DNA of 64,000 nt from Apium graveolens. Its lineage: Eukaryota > Streptophyta > Magnoliopsida > Apiales > Apiaceae. Shown here piece after piece: positions 24,047-36,232 of this stretch (position 1 is the first letter of the stretch; every line of letters begins with the position of its first letter). The position numbers and the translations under genes were made by a program. The stretch covers positions 228,298,999-228,362,998 of the forward strand of contig NC_133649.1 of the NCBI RefSeq assembly GCF_009905375.1. The letters run 5' to 3'. The notes beneath the pieces were generated by a model that ran no database searches, had not been told where the DNA came from, and saw only the letters and a list, made by a program, of their open reading frames with translations.

Positions 24047-24977
24047 ATAGAATGAAAGTATTAATGAAATCAAAACACAAAGTAATCAAATACAAGTATT
24101 TAAAAATTTTCTGCTAGATGGAACTTTTCCACCAGAGATATATATTAAGTAGAGAACTCTGTGTTATAATGTTGTACACAGCTGCTTACAAGTTGAACTA
24201 TAAGAACAGAGAAATTCTTTACAGATTTTGCTTTTTCTATTCTCTGGTAATTGCTTACTGACTTGGGATTAAATTCTACTTTCTACTCTTAGTTTATATA
24301 TCACCAAGTTACATGATAAAAAGACAAATAAATAAGATAAAATATTTCTAGTCTAATTTCATGCTGCTTCATTTCTCAATCCATCAACTTTGAATATCTT
24401 CAATTTAGCATGGAAATGGCAATGCTTCTTTGTTTTCTAAAACCTGATAATAGGCTGCCACATTCCTTTTGCTTACAATCAACGCATGTGACTGTCAAGT
24501 CACTATCAACTGCTCTTTTGAATTTGTTCATCCGTTGAGACTTCATTGGATCATCCGTTGTAACTATGGTTGATCATCCGTTGAAACTTTGGCTGATCAT
24601 CCGTTGAAACTTTGTGAAGCATCCGTTGAAGCTTTAGCTGATCATCCGTTGAAGCCTAGTGAAATATCCATTGAGACTGTTTTCATGGCAGTTAACTCCA
24701 TTTCATTTATACAGGATTACAAAACATATAATCCTTTTACAATTAACCAACCTATCTTGCATATCAATCTAGTAGTCAACATGACTTAAACATTCTACAT
24801 CATCTAGTTCACTAAGGCATTACAATATGCAGAAATGTGCTACTTAACTTAGTATTACATAAGTTACTCTTTTAACGGATGTTGAAGTGATCATCCTTTG
24901 AAAGCTACAAAAATATTAAATAATATCTACTAAGTGTTTTTTTAACTTATCATCAAGTTCACAACATATTCTTAACA
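24047..24977 (-). repeat. 3' LTR of element A, truncated
   Basis: A direct repeat of about 36349-37276. On the minus strand it starts TGTTAAGAATATG. It lacks about 110 bases of the downstream end present in the other LTR; the break at 24046/24047 abuts an inverted relative. It contains at least five ATCCGTTGA words between 24529 and 24650. Confidence 0.85.
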
Positions 24978-24982
24978 ATCTA

Positions 24983-25527
24983 TGTTAGATATATTTGTGA
25001 TGTCATGTCTAATCTGAGTTGTTTAGTTTTAGAACTTACTATCAGAACTTAACTGGAAATAAGAACTTACCGAAGACAGAAAGTTATCAGAATTTAAGCC
25101 ATCAGGACTTACATCAGAACTTAAGTGCGGATACACTTCAGGGATGAAAAGCGGCTGATTTAGAGGAGAGGATCTGGATTAAACAAAAGAAGTTATGCTT
25201 GGAGAGTTGTACAGCTAAAGGACTACAGTAGATAATCTCTGATTGATGTATTTTAGGAAACAAAACATATCATATCAATTAGGAGATATCTTGTAAACAC
25301 AGATTAGGGTTTACACTTTAGGTGTTATCATTCACGAGAATATTATTCATTTTAACCCTAGCAGCTCTTAGTGATATCATACATCACTAAGAGAGTAGAT
25401 TAAACCTACTGTAACAGAGTTTGATATATTGAATAAACTTTTTTTCTGTTATATACTTGTGTTTATAATCGAATTGATTGTAGATACTATATTCAACCCC
25501 CTTCTATACTATCATTGAGGCCTAAGA
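24983..25527 (+). mobile_element. Solo LTR of the element C family, inside element A
   Basis: It starts TGTTAGATATATTTGTGATG and ends near GGCCTAAGA, parallel to the 606-base LTR at 54955-55560 (shared ATATTTTAGGAA, AACACAGA, GGGTTTACACT, AACCCTAGCAGCTCT, TTGAATAAA, ATTCAACCCCCTTCTA). Flanks ATCTA (24978-24982) and ATCTC (25528-25532) look like a 5-bp target duplication with one change. No internal sequence is present, so it formed by LTR-LTR recombination, a known fate. It carries several ATCAGAACTT words. Confidence 0.85.
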
Positions 25528-25541
25528 ATCTCCCCCAATTT
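25528..25541 (-). other. Polypurine tract of element A
   Basis: On the minus strand AAATTGGGGGAGAT would directly precede the TGTTAAG start of A's 3' LTR once the solo LTR and one target copy are left out. Confidence 0.75.
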
Positions 25542-25896
25542 ATGTATACTGGAATTGTAGCCATAAATTAAGAGAAACTTGATGATAACAAACACTCTTT
25601 GAATACAACCTTAATTATAGTAGATGAAATTTATAAATACTGCAATTTATTGACACACATATAAAGGAAGGTTTGTAGAGAATCTCACAAGCTATTTTCA
25701 AGGTGCTCCTCTAGACTGAGCAAATTTGGATTACTTCCTTGACTGTCTGAACTTCTTTCTTAGCTTCACATTATTTTCCTCAATTTAATTTTGGAGTTGC
25801 CTGCAGAACTCATATTCATCTTCATTTGTCTGATCCAGCTTTTCTTGCATCTCCTTGAGAGTTTTATTTCTTGAAATCTTTAGCTGATTTTCCAAT

Positions 25897-28800
25897 CTAA
25901 AGAATCTTCTGATGCATTTTTTTATCTTTGAACTCCATTATCCAGTATGGCCTCAAATGCACCCTATCTCCAGTAAATGGAATTGTTAAAACTCTTGGGA
26001 GTGCATTTGGTCCTCTCCAGCTATTCCTTATCTCCTCAATCTTGTTAAGTACCATTTTCTTGGCAACTATGTTGAATCCAAAGTTTTTCTTGATTAAGGA
26101 GAAGATAATCACCAAAGTAGAGTAATCTTCATTGAGAATTCTGTGAAGGGGCCAAGTCATCTCTCTTCCACCCTTGTACCCGAAGACTAATCTTTCTGGA
26201 AGATGTCTGTAAGCATCAATGGCTCTAACTTCATCTATCTCTTCCAAATAAAGATTTATGTCTGAGAATTATTTAATGTGATAAATGAAGAGTTGATCTC
26301 CCTTGTTGACGGTTGGTTTGGGTGTGGTCAGTGATTTGGATTGAAGTTTGACAGGATTGGTCTTCTTGATAGCTCTTTTCTTTGTCTTTCTTGGCTTGAC
26401 TTGGATTGGAATGTTAAGATCAGGAAGACCCGGGTTGTCCCAATCTATAGGTTCATCCTTAGGAATTACAAGTTCACCATGGAAAGTTATGTTAGGATCA
26501 ACCTTAAATTCATCCTCCTTCAATGTAGGTATGGCTGACTGACTTAAAGTAGTAGATGGGATTGACATATATTCTTCCTTATCATCATTGAAATCCAGCT
26601 TCCTCTTGGATGGGAGCTTGTATCTAAATTTCCTCATATTTTGCTTTGGTTTTTCTTGTTTTTCTTCAATCAGATTCTCAGTTGTCACAGTAGGCAAAAT
26701 AACTTCTGTGGTTGCAGGCTTCTTAGCTAGGTTCTTGGCATCTAAAGCAGCTTTCTTTTATTGTTGTTTTAGCCTCACCTTTTCTTCTTTCTTAGCATCT
26801 GCAAACTATGGATGTCCAACCACCACATAGATCATTTTTCCATTCCTTTAGATTTTGGCTATTCTTTTCTTTCAGACTAAGTCTCTAGGATCTTTGAAGA
26901 AAGCAATAGATCTTCCCAGCATCTTATTCTCATCTGGCTTAGGGGTTTCATACATTAGGTCCAATGGATTTTTATCTGAATTCTTTGGATAATTTCTCCC
27001 GGGTTTAAAAATCACATTGGCCTTTGGAGATTTAATTGATGAGGGCTGACCTCTTTTCATGTTCCCTAAGCTCATTTCATTTGCTGAAATTGGTCTCAAT
27101 TGAGAAAAATAAAGGAAGACTTTGTCTTGCTTCTCAATTGGACCAAACTTCTTCTTGATATTTTCATCAATCTGCTTCCAATTTTCATTTAATTTTAATG
27201 CAGCTACTGCTACATCAAGCTTCTTCAATTTGTTATTTGACTCCAGCTTAGCTGCTGCTATCTTGATCAGATCAATACTGTCAAGAGCTGGTGGCTTAGA
27301 GAAAGCAATTGCTGGAACAATCACCTTTCTAACTTGTATGTCGAGCACTTTATTCCCCTCACTGGTTGACTATCCTTGACTGACTTGAATGATAGAGTGT
27401 TTCTTTTTGTTAGCATCAAGTTGAGTGGAGGTTGAGGTATTTGTAACCACCAACTGTTGTAGCAGACTTGTCTGAGTTTCCTTATTTTCAAGTATCTTGG
27501 CCATTGATGTCTCCATACAATCTTGTGTTCATGGTCTCAACTTTTCTGTTCAAATCAACTTCCTTCCTCAGCTTTTGAATTATCTCTGTCATTGTTGTGC
27601 CTGGAAGCCTAGCATCCAACCTTGCAACAAAGTCCTTTTTAATTTCACCAATTTCATGCTTTATTGTATCCACATCCTGACTTTGTTGGAGAGCTTGAAT
27701 TTTATGCCGTTGGAGATATTCCAGGTGAGCTTTAAGTAAATGTTTGGTGCTGGCACTAATAGATGCTTGAATTGCTGTTTGAGTGTCATGGATAAGCTTG
27801 AATAATGTGGATTGAAGATGTGGGTAACAGCATTCCTTGTGCATCATCCATGATGGAGTTTCTACATCTCCCCATATGCTCATGCCTTCTATTTTATCAT
27901 CCTCACCATCATCCCCAAATGATTCTTCAGCATATTCAAAATCATCACCAGCTGTGGAGGGAATGGCAGTGATTGCATCATTGGCCCTTTGTATGGAGGC
28001 AGTTGTCTGCACCAAATTGAGAATTCTCTCATAAGCCACATTGTCATATTCAGCTAAAACTTGATAACCTAGAATATGGTGAGTAAATGCATCAGCTTCA
28101 TAAGAAACAAAATCTAAGACAACTTGATAATCTTGCTGAATTAGCTGTTTCTTTTCAGCCTTATTGACATCCCTTAACTCACTAACAAAGGGATCTTCCC
28201 ATTCTTCTGTACCTAGTTTTCTTTCATTTGCTCTCTATTTTTGCATCAAGGGCTCCCCTTGGCTTCCCACCCTCACATCCCCACCTTCACCTACTAAGGT
28301 GGGACTCCATTCACTCACTTTTGCCAAGCTTGAAGAAATAGCTTGCATATTTTCACTCTTTTCTTCTCCTTTTTCCTGAGAGCAACTCAACCTCTCACTC
28401 TGTTCACTTCTTTCCCTCAATCCTAGAAGTGATTGTAAAACAACTAAATCGTCTACACTTGTGACAACAGTAGAGATTTCAAGTTGTGCAGTAATAATCA
28501 ACGGATAAGAAACATCCGTCAAAGCAGTAGTTGAAAGTGTCAACGGATGATTTCTGTAAAGCACATCCGTCAAGATACAATCATTAGTCAATGAATGAAT
28601 AATATCCGTCAAGATAGTAGAAATGACAGAGTTTGGACTAAAAACTATTGTAGAACCTGTGGTGATTGATTTGAGATTTTGCATAGATTTCTCAGTAGAA
28701 TCAGAAAGAAATGGCAAGTGAGCCAATAAATTATCTAAAAGATGATGCTCACTTGCTGTAGATTTTGGCTTCTCCATGAGTGTTAAAGATGCAGAATCGG

Positions 28801-29990
28801 GAATTGATGTGTGAATCATGTCCGCATCCAAAGAATTTATGGGTGAGTATGGTGTGTGAGTTGCTTCTATTATTAAAAATTTTGGCTGTGACTCCACATT
28901 TACAGGAATCACATCAACCTGACTTTGAGAAGGTGCTGTAACTGAGTCTTTGACTGCAGTTTGCAAAGTGTGTGCATCCTGTGTATCCCCGAGTATTTTA
29001 GATTTATTCTTTCTAGTATAAGTTTGGGGTGAGCTTGTGTCCCTAACCCTCTTGGCATGTTCTCTTAGTTGAGAGCTTGTTCCAATAGTAACATCCTTTT
29101 GGGAGGATGAAACTAGTAATGAGCTTGAGTTCTTGTTAAGCACTACAGTCTGTTTAGAGACTGTAGTGTGGCTAGGTTGGATTACACACACCTTTCCCTC
29201 CTTATTCTTAGGGCTTCTTTTATGTTAACCCTGTCCCTCACTAGACTTACTTCCCTTCACACTCCCCTCTTGGTTCTTAGTGGATGTTACAACTAGCTTC
29301 TTTTGAGAGAAACTAGAGGCGGCTTTCTTTGACTTGGATTTTGAAATTCTTGGTTTTGTAGCTTGGGTAGGCACCTTTTTTTATCACTGCTACAGGTTCT
29401 ATGGCCACAGTTGATTGCAAATAAATAGGTGGTTAAGAAGTAGTAGGGACAGAGATATTTACCTCATTTACCTGAGGTTGTTCCATGATTGGCATGTAAA
29501 TAAGGGGTACATCCTTGTCGTGATTTTCCCTGTTCAAGTCAGCAGTAATTCTTCTCTCTTGGACCTAACAATCTAACTTGTTTGTTGGGTTCTCAATTGA
29601 GATATCCTCAGAAACAAAATTAGCTAACATCATAACAAATCTAGCATAATATATATTTTTGGACCTCTTCTTAATATCTCCTAGTTTACTCCCTAATTCA
29701 TACATAACTGATGTGCTGAAATTGAAATACTTATCACTAAGAAGCATATAAACCATTAACAAGTGAATAAGTAACAGCATCAAAATTATTGACTTTTCCA
29801 TAAAACACCTTGATAAAAGAATCACACAAAAAGCTCCATTCTTTTCTAAGACCCATTCTCCTAACATCGCCTAACTTAGTGGTCGTAAGAGCATAGCCCA
29901 TAGAAATTAGCATGTTACTCACATCAGTGTCTGTGTGTGGAGCAAGTGTGAAATTATTTGCAGAAAGGGAGTATTAGTTTTTGGAGAAGA
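25897..29990 (-). pseudogene. Envelope-like third ORF of element A, broken
   Basis: Downstream of RNase H, open blocks at 29922-29565, 29191-28235, 28039-27488, 27348-26872, 26697-26269 and 26247-25897 form one long degraded coding region with stops and frameshifts between. The first block (ISMGYALTTT, LRKEWSFLCD, LLSDKYFNFS, NFVSEDISIENPTN) matches the equivalent ORF of element B. Later blocks are Ser/Thr-rich, then helical and Lys-rich, ending near KGGREMTWPLHRIL. No convincing signal peptide or transmembrane span is seen. Sireviruses often carry such an ORF, called envelope-like by position only. The 5' part present in B is missing here. Confidence 0.7.
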
Positions 29991-30046
29991 AGAGAGTTAG
30001 AGAAATTGCTTGAGAAAGATAAAAGTAAAAATAGGAATGAAATAAT

Positions 30047-30055
30047 CTTTTATAC
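30047..30055 (-). promoter_or_regulatory. Internal TATA box before the envelope-like ORF of element A
   Basis: GTATAAAAG on the minus strand lies between RNase H and the third ORF. A pyrimidine-rich leader-like stretch (ATCTTTCTC, TCTCTTCTTCTCC) follows. The same GTATAAAAG occupies the same place in element B. Confidence 0.5.
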
Positions 30056-30470
30056 TTACTCAGAAATAAACTGTCAGAAATTAAAAAGTAAAATAAAGTA
30101 ACCAATCAAATTAGCCCAAAATAGCCATTTAAAAAAATAAGGAAAACTGTCAAAATTCTAAAATTTTGCGTTGAAATATACATACAGGCGGTAAGTAAAT
30201 TCGATGGATAATGCTTACAATTAACGGATGAGATTAAGAGCAATTCGACTGATAAGGTTAGAAGTACCCAGAGTAATGTTTGATACCTCAACGGATAATG
30301 AGATTCAACGGATATTCGTTTTCAACGGATACTGAACATCCGTCGAGATGTAAATTCTGACTTAGCCAAAATTTCATCTTTAATAGTAAGCATCAAATTT
30401 TACACTGGCTGCATTTCAATTTGCTTAGACATCAAAATAAATTAAGAGTAATTAAGCATATCTAACTCAC

Positions 30471-33400
30471 TTACCAACCTAGTAAAGGTGGATTCATAAG
30501 TGGCTTGGTAAAGATATTTTCAAGTTGCTTCTCACTTGGAACAAAATGAAGTTCCACAGTACCATTCATGACGTGTTCCCTAATAAAGTGGTACTTGATG
30601 TCAATGTGCTTGGTCCTTGAATGTTGTACAGGATTTTCAGTAATTGTAATGGCACTTGTGTTATCACAGAAAATAGGAATCTTATTCACCTGTAGACCAT
30701 AGTCCAACAGTTTATTTTTCATCCATAAAATTTGTGCACAACAACTACCAGCAACAATATATTCAGCCTCACCTGTAGAAGTAGAGACTGAATTTTGCTT
30801 TTTACTGAACCAGAATACTAGCTTATTTCCTAAAAATTGACAGGTTCATGTTGTACTTTTTCTATCAATTTTACAACCTGCATAATCTACATCTGAATAA
30901 CCAGTTAAATCAAAACCAGAATCTCTAGGATACCAAATGCCAAGTTTTGGAGTTCCTTTGAGATATCTAAAAATTCTCTTAATAGCTACTAAATGAGATT
31001 CTCTAGGATCAGCTTGAAATCTAGCATAAAGACAAGTAGCAAACATTATATCTAGCCTACTGGCTGTTAAATATAAAAGTGAGTCAACGATGCCTCTATA
31101 ACTTGAAATATCCACAGACTTTTTTCAGTAGTGTTTAATTCAAGTTTAGTTGCAGTGGCCATGGGAGTTTTTGCAGATGTGCAATGCATTAAGTCAAACT
31201 TCTTCAAAAGATCATAAATATATTTGGTTTGACTAATGAATATTCCATCACTAACTTGCTTTACTTGTAAACCAAGAAAGTAAGTTAGTTCTCCCATCAT
31301 GCTTATTTCATATTTAATTTGCATCAATTTGGCAAATTTTTGGCAAAGTTTTTCATCTGTAGAGCCAAATATAATATCATCTACATAAATTTGAACAAGT
31401 ATACTAGAGTCATTATCATTTCTATAAAATAAGGTTTTATCAACAGTACCTCTTGTGAAATGCTTTTCTAAGAGGAACTTCGACAAAGTGTCGTACCAGA
31501 CTCTAGGTGCTTGCTTTAGTCCATAAAGTGCCTTCAAAAGGTAGTAGACATATTATGAAAAATTTGAATCTTCAAAACCAGAAGGTTGACTGATACAGAC
31601 TTCCTCCTCAAATCTCCATTCAAAAAGGCACTCTTGACATCCATCTGATAGACCTTGAAATTTGTATGGGATGCATAGGCTAAAAAAATTTTGATGGCTT
31701 CAAGTCCTACAATAGGAGCAAATGTTTCATCAAAATATATTCATTCTTGCTGACAATAGCCCTTAACAAGTAATCTAGCTTTGTTCCTGAGTACTATGCC
31801 ATTTTCATCCATCTTGTTTCTGAATATCCACTTGGTGTCAATAGGATTCTTTCCTTTAGGCTTGGGTACTAGCTTCCAAACTTTATCCCTTTCAATTTGG
31901 TTTAGCTCCTCTTATATGCTAAAACCTAATAAGAATCCAATAGAGCTTCTTCTACCTTTTTAGGTTCTTCCTGAGATAGAAAGCTGCTATACAGACATTC
32001 TTCTTGAGTTGCTTTCCTTGTTTGCACTTTTGAAGATGCATCACCAATAATTAGTTCAAAATGGTGATATCTAGTCCATTTTCTCTGTTGTAGTAGATTA
32101 GATCTAGATGAAGAGACCTCATAGTTGTATTGATGTATGACTGAGTGTTGATTAGAAGAAACCCCCCTTGAGTTTGTGGATCTTTGACTTGAAGATGGGG
32201 TTATTTATGCTTGTGATCTGTATTGGCTTTCAACTCCTATTGATGGATCGACGGATGTTGATCTTTGTCTTTCAACGAATGATGCAGATTGTCTTTCGAC
32301 GGATGATGCACTTGGTCTTTCAACGGATGATGAGTTATGTGTTTCATTAGTTGTAGATTTTTCTGCATTATCTTTAGACATAATTTCTTGATCACTTTCA
32401 TTATCACTATCATCACAAATCATCTCAATATTATCAAATTTGAAGCTTTCATGGAAATCTCCATCTTGCAGTCCTTCAATCTTCTTATCATCAAACACAA
32501 CATGTGCATATTCCATAACAATGTTGGTTCTGATGTTGTAGACTCTGTATGCTTTTCCAACTACATATCCAACAAAAATTCCCTAATCAGCTTTGGCATC
32601 AAACTTTCCATGTTGATCAGTATGATTCCTTAAGATATAACATTTACAGCCAAAGACATTAAGAAAGTTTAATGTTGGCTTCCTATTCTTGAACTATTGG
32701 TAGGGTGTCATGCATTTTGCTTGATTAATCAAAGAGATATTCTGAGTGTAGCATGCAGTATTTACAACTTCTACCTAGAAGTATGTTGGCAACTTTGATT
32801 TCTTCTAGCATTGTTCTTGCAGCTTCAATAAGAGATCTGTTCTTCCTTTCCACCACTCCATTTTGTTGTGGAGTCCTTGCTGCTGAGAACTCATGCATGA
32901 TCCCATTCTCTTCACAAAACAATCTCATCACTGAATTTTTAAACTCAGTTCCATTGTCACTCCTGATTCTTCTTACTTGGAGATCAGGATGATTTTTGAC
33001 TTTCCTTATGTGATTGATGATGATTTCACTAGCTTCATCTTCGAATTTGAGAAAATATGTCCAAGAAAACTTTGAGAAATCATCCATAATTACTATATAG
33101 TATCTTTTCCTTGAGATGGACAATATATTGACTGGTCCAAATAAATCCATGTGCAGTAGTTATAAAGGTTCTTCAATTTTTGAATAAAGCTTCTTTCTGA
33201 ATGATGCCTTGATCTATTTTCCTATTTGACAGGCATCATACAATCCGTCCTTTAAAAATTCCACTTGTAGAATGCCTCTTACCAAATCTTTCCTGACTAG
33301 CTCATTCATAGTCTTGAAGTTAAGGTGGGACAACTTCTTGTTCCATAGCTAACTTTCATATTGACTTGCTTTGCTAAAAACACAAGTAACAGATTCTGCA

Positions 33401-33780
33401 TTTGATGAGTTGAAGTCAGCTAGATACACATTTCTTTTTCTCACTCCAGTGAGAACCACTTTGTTAATTTTCTTGTTGGTCACAACACAGGCTTCAGAAT
33501 TGAATGTTACTGAGTTGCCCTTATCAAAATGCTGGCTAATACTCAACAAATTGTGCTTTAGTCCATCCATTAGGGCAACTTCCTCAATGATGACATTATC
33601 CTTTGAAATCAAGCCATATCCCATAGTATAACCCTTGCTGTCATCTCCAAAAGTGATATTTGGGTTAGCTTTCTCCTTGAACTCAGTGAGCAGGGTAGAA
33701 TCTCCAGTCATATGCCTTGAGCACCCACTATCCAAATACTAAAGATTCTTTCTGTTTTCATGCACACAACAAAATCAAAT
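30471..33780 (-). pseudogene. Element A pol: protease, integrase, RT and RNase H, degraded
   Basis: Minus-strand blocks in order: protease (DSGCSRHMTG at 33735), integrase core with RIRSDNGTEF and TPQQNGVVERKNRS (33150-32725), an IN-RT linker rich in SVER repeats (32516-32205), RT with YVDDIIFGS (31537-31067), and RNase H with RTKHIDIKYHFIREH (to 30471). The TATATVA-type RT start region and HHCC zinc domain are broken by stops and shifts. A shift in the last 30 codons gives an early stop. The copy cannot make a functional polyprotein. Confidence 0.85.
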
Positions 33781-33822
33781 CAAGTTAATTTTGGTACCCA
33801 AGTTTCCTCGGGTCTTGTTTTG

Positions 33823-36174
33823 TTAGCCCTTTTTAGGTTTCTTAGACTTTTCCTCATTTGACTTAGGTATCTGAGTTTCATCCTTAGTCATTTGAGTAGG
33901 ACCTTTGAAGCCATTCATCATTACAGAATTATCATACACAGGCTGATTAACATGGAAAGGCATATTTTGTGCAAACATGTTATTCCAGTAAGGCATGCTA
34001 AATGGCATTTGTGGCATACTAAATGCAGCACAGTAAGAATTCTGTGGAAATGGTATATTAGCATACGGTGCATTCAAATTATGTGTAGGCATAACATTTA
34101 AAGGCATTGTAGGCATATTAGGAAATGAATGAGGTGCAAATATGGGAGCAAGCATAGCAAGTTTGCAATTAACAGACAAATGATTAACACTACCACACTT
34201 CACACGGATTTTTCTAGGAGCATATTTATCAGGTGTGTAGTTGTTATGCTTGTTAATTCCTACTTTCCCATTCCTATTATTTTTTCCTTTTAGATTCTGT
34301 TTTAACCTCAATTTTCTTCAATCTATCATTCAATTGCTTGATTGATAGATGTCCTACATTGACTCTCTTGTTCTGTTTCACTTGACTTGTTTCTCCTGGA
34401 ACAAAGTTCTTAGAAACTGATCCATATTTCTTATTTAATTTAGCTAGCTTGGCTTTGCTAACTGGCTTACTTTCGCTCAACGGATGTGGTTCCTTGTCTT
34501 TCGACGAATAATTCTCTTGATTATTCGACGGATAACAATCATCATCCATCGAATCCACATCCGTTGAAAGTCCTTCAACCAAATTGGAATCAAGTTTCTC
34601 CTTGCTCTTTTTCTAGGATTCATCACAGAAGGATTTTATACCTTGAACTTTAGTAATTTGAGCATGGACATCTCTAGATGATTTCTATGCCTTAATTACC
34701 TCATGTTCTCATTCAAGTTGCTTTCTTAAAATCTCATATTTCTTTAAGGATTCAGTTAGTTCATCTTTGGCAATCTTGCACTCTATCTTCAAATTTTCAA
34801 ACTCAACAAATTGAGTCTCTAGCACATTGTTTCTTTCACTTAAAAGCAAATTGTTCTCTTTAGTTTTAGTATTTTCTTTAGTGAGAGATTTAAGTGTAAC
34901 ACGCAGATGATATAACTCAGTAGACATGTCATTTATAGCATCATTACACTCATCTTTAGATAAATGTGCTAGATTAGTGGCGATTACCTGATTACTGGAT
35001 AAACTGACTTTTGTTTCATCTAATTTGGCCATAAGTGCTAGATTGACATAGCTTATATCATCATCCTCTTCTAGTCCATCTGCAGCCCAGTCATTTTCTT
35101 ATGTGATGAAAGCCCTTTCCTTTTGTTTGAGCAACTCAAAATATTTATGCTTGTAATCCACAGACTCAAACTTCTTTTTGCCAGAATCAGACTTTCTGCA
35201 TTCACTAGAAAAATGACCTGCCAAGCCACACTTGAAACACTTGAATTTATACTTGTCAACCATGTTTCTGTTTGACTTGGATGCTCCAAAATTCTTCTTG
35301 AATTTGAGCTTGGCAATCCTCCTGGATAGAAAAGCCAGATGCCCATCTATGTCATCCGTATCATTTTGACTAATATGTTCTTCATGTTCAGCTACCAGCC
35401 CTTTTCCCTTGCCTTCACAAACTCTATGGTTTGGTGCAAATTCAATAGCTTCAAACTTTGTCTCCTTCTCCTTTTCTTTCTCAGCAACTAATGCAATGGA
35501 TCCTCCCTTCTTTCTTCATTTCTACATCTTCTCATCTTGCTTTATTTCAAGCTCATAGGTCTTTAGAACCCATACAGTTTGTCCAAGGTAAATTCCTTGT
35601 AATCTTGAAAGTTTCTTAGTGAGACTGTCATAGGCTTCCATTCCTTTGGTAGAGATCTAAGGAATTTGAGGTTTGAGTCCTTTGTTTGATAGACTCTTCC
35701 ATGCAACTTTAGAGCATACAGCAGTTTTTGAAATCTACTGAAAACGACAATGAGTGTCTCACTTTCTTCAGTAAGAAAATGCTCATATTTCTGAGTTAAA
35801 AGTTATATTTTGTTTTCCCTTACCTGCTCTGTTCCATCATATATAACTTGAATTGTATCCCAAACATCTTTAGAAGTTTTACAGTTTATGATGTTGTCAA
35901 ACATGTCACCATCATCACCATTAAACAGAATATTCATGGCCTTTATATCCCTGTGGACTTGCTCAATATCTGGATCAGACCATTCTGCTCTAGGCTTTGG
36001 GATGGATGGCTCATTTCTTGTAACAACTCTCATGAGAACATGTGGACCTTTCTCAATACAGTCCACATATCCTTCATCCTGAGATAGGAGATGCAGGTGC
36101 ATCTTCACCTTCCAATGGTGATAGTTGTCTTTTTCCAGGAAAGGAATCTTTACTCCAACATCTTTTCTCCTCAT
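33823..36174 (-). pseudogene. Element A gag, degraded
   Basis: Gag begins near 36174 (VGVKIPFLEKDNYHHWKVKM) and continues through several stops and shifts. A complete CCHC zinc knuckle (CFKCGLAGHFSSEC, near 35240-35200) is visible. A coiled-coil-like Lys/Glu-rich stretch follows (35032-34709). A second knuckle near 34200 lacks its first Cys (VKCGSVNHLSVNC). A Met/Asn/Pro-rich tail ends near 33823. Linker peptides near 34580-34470 encode STDV and HPL words that carry the CAACGGATG repeat. Confidence 0.8.
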
Positions 36175-36220
36175 CTTGTTAGTTGTTGTGATCTTTAAAC
36201 ACTTTGTTCTTCAAGAGCTT

Positions 36221-36232
36221 GCTCTGATACCA
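36221..36232 (-). other. Primer-binding site of element A (tRNA-iMet)
   Basis: TGGTATCAGAGC on the minus strand lies just inside the 5' LTR and 58 bases before the gag block, the standard copia position. Confidence 0.9.
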
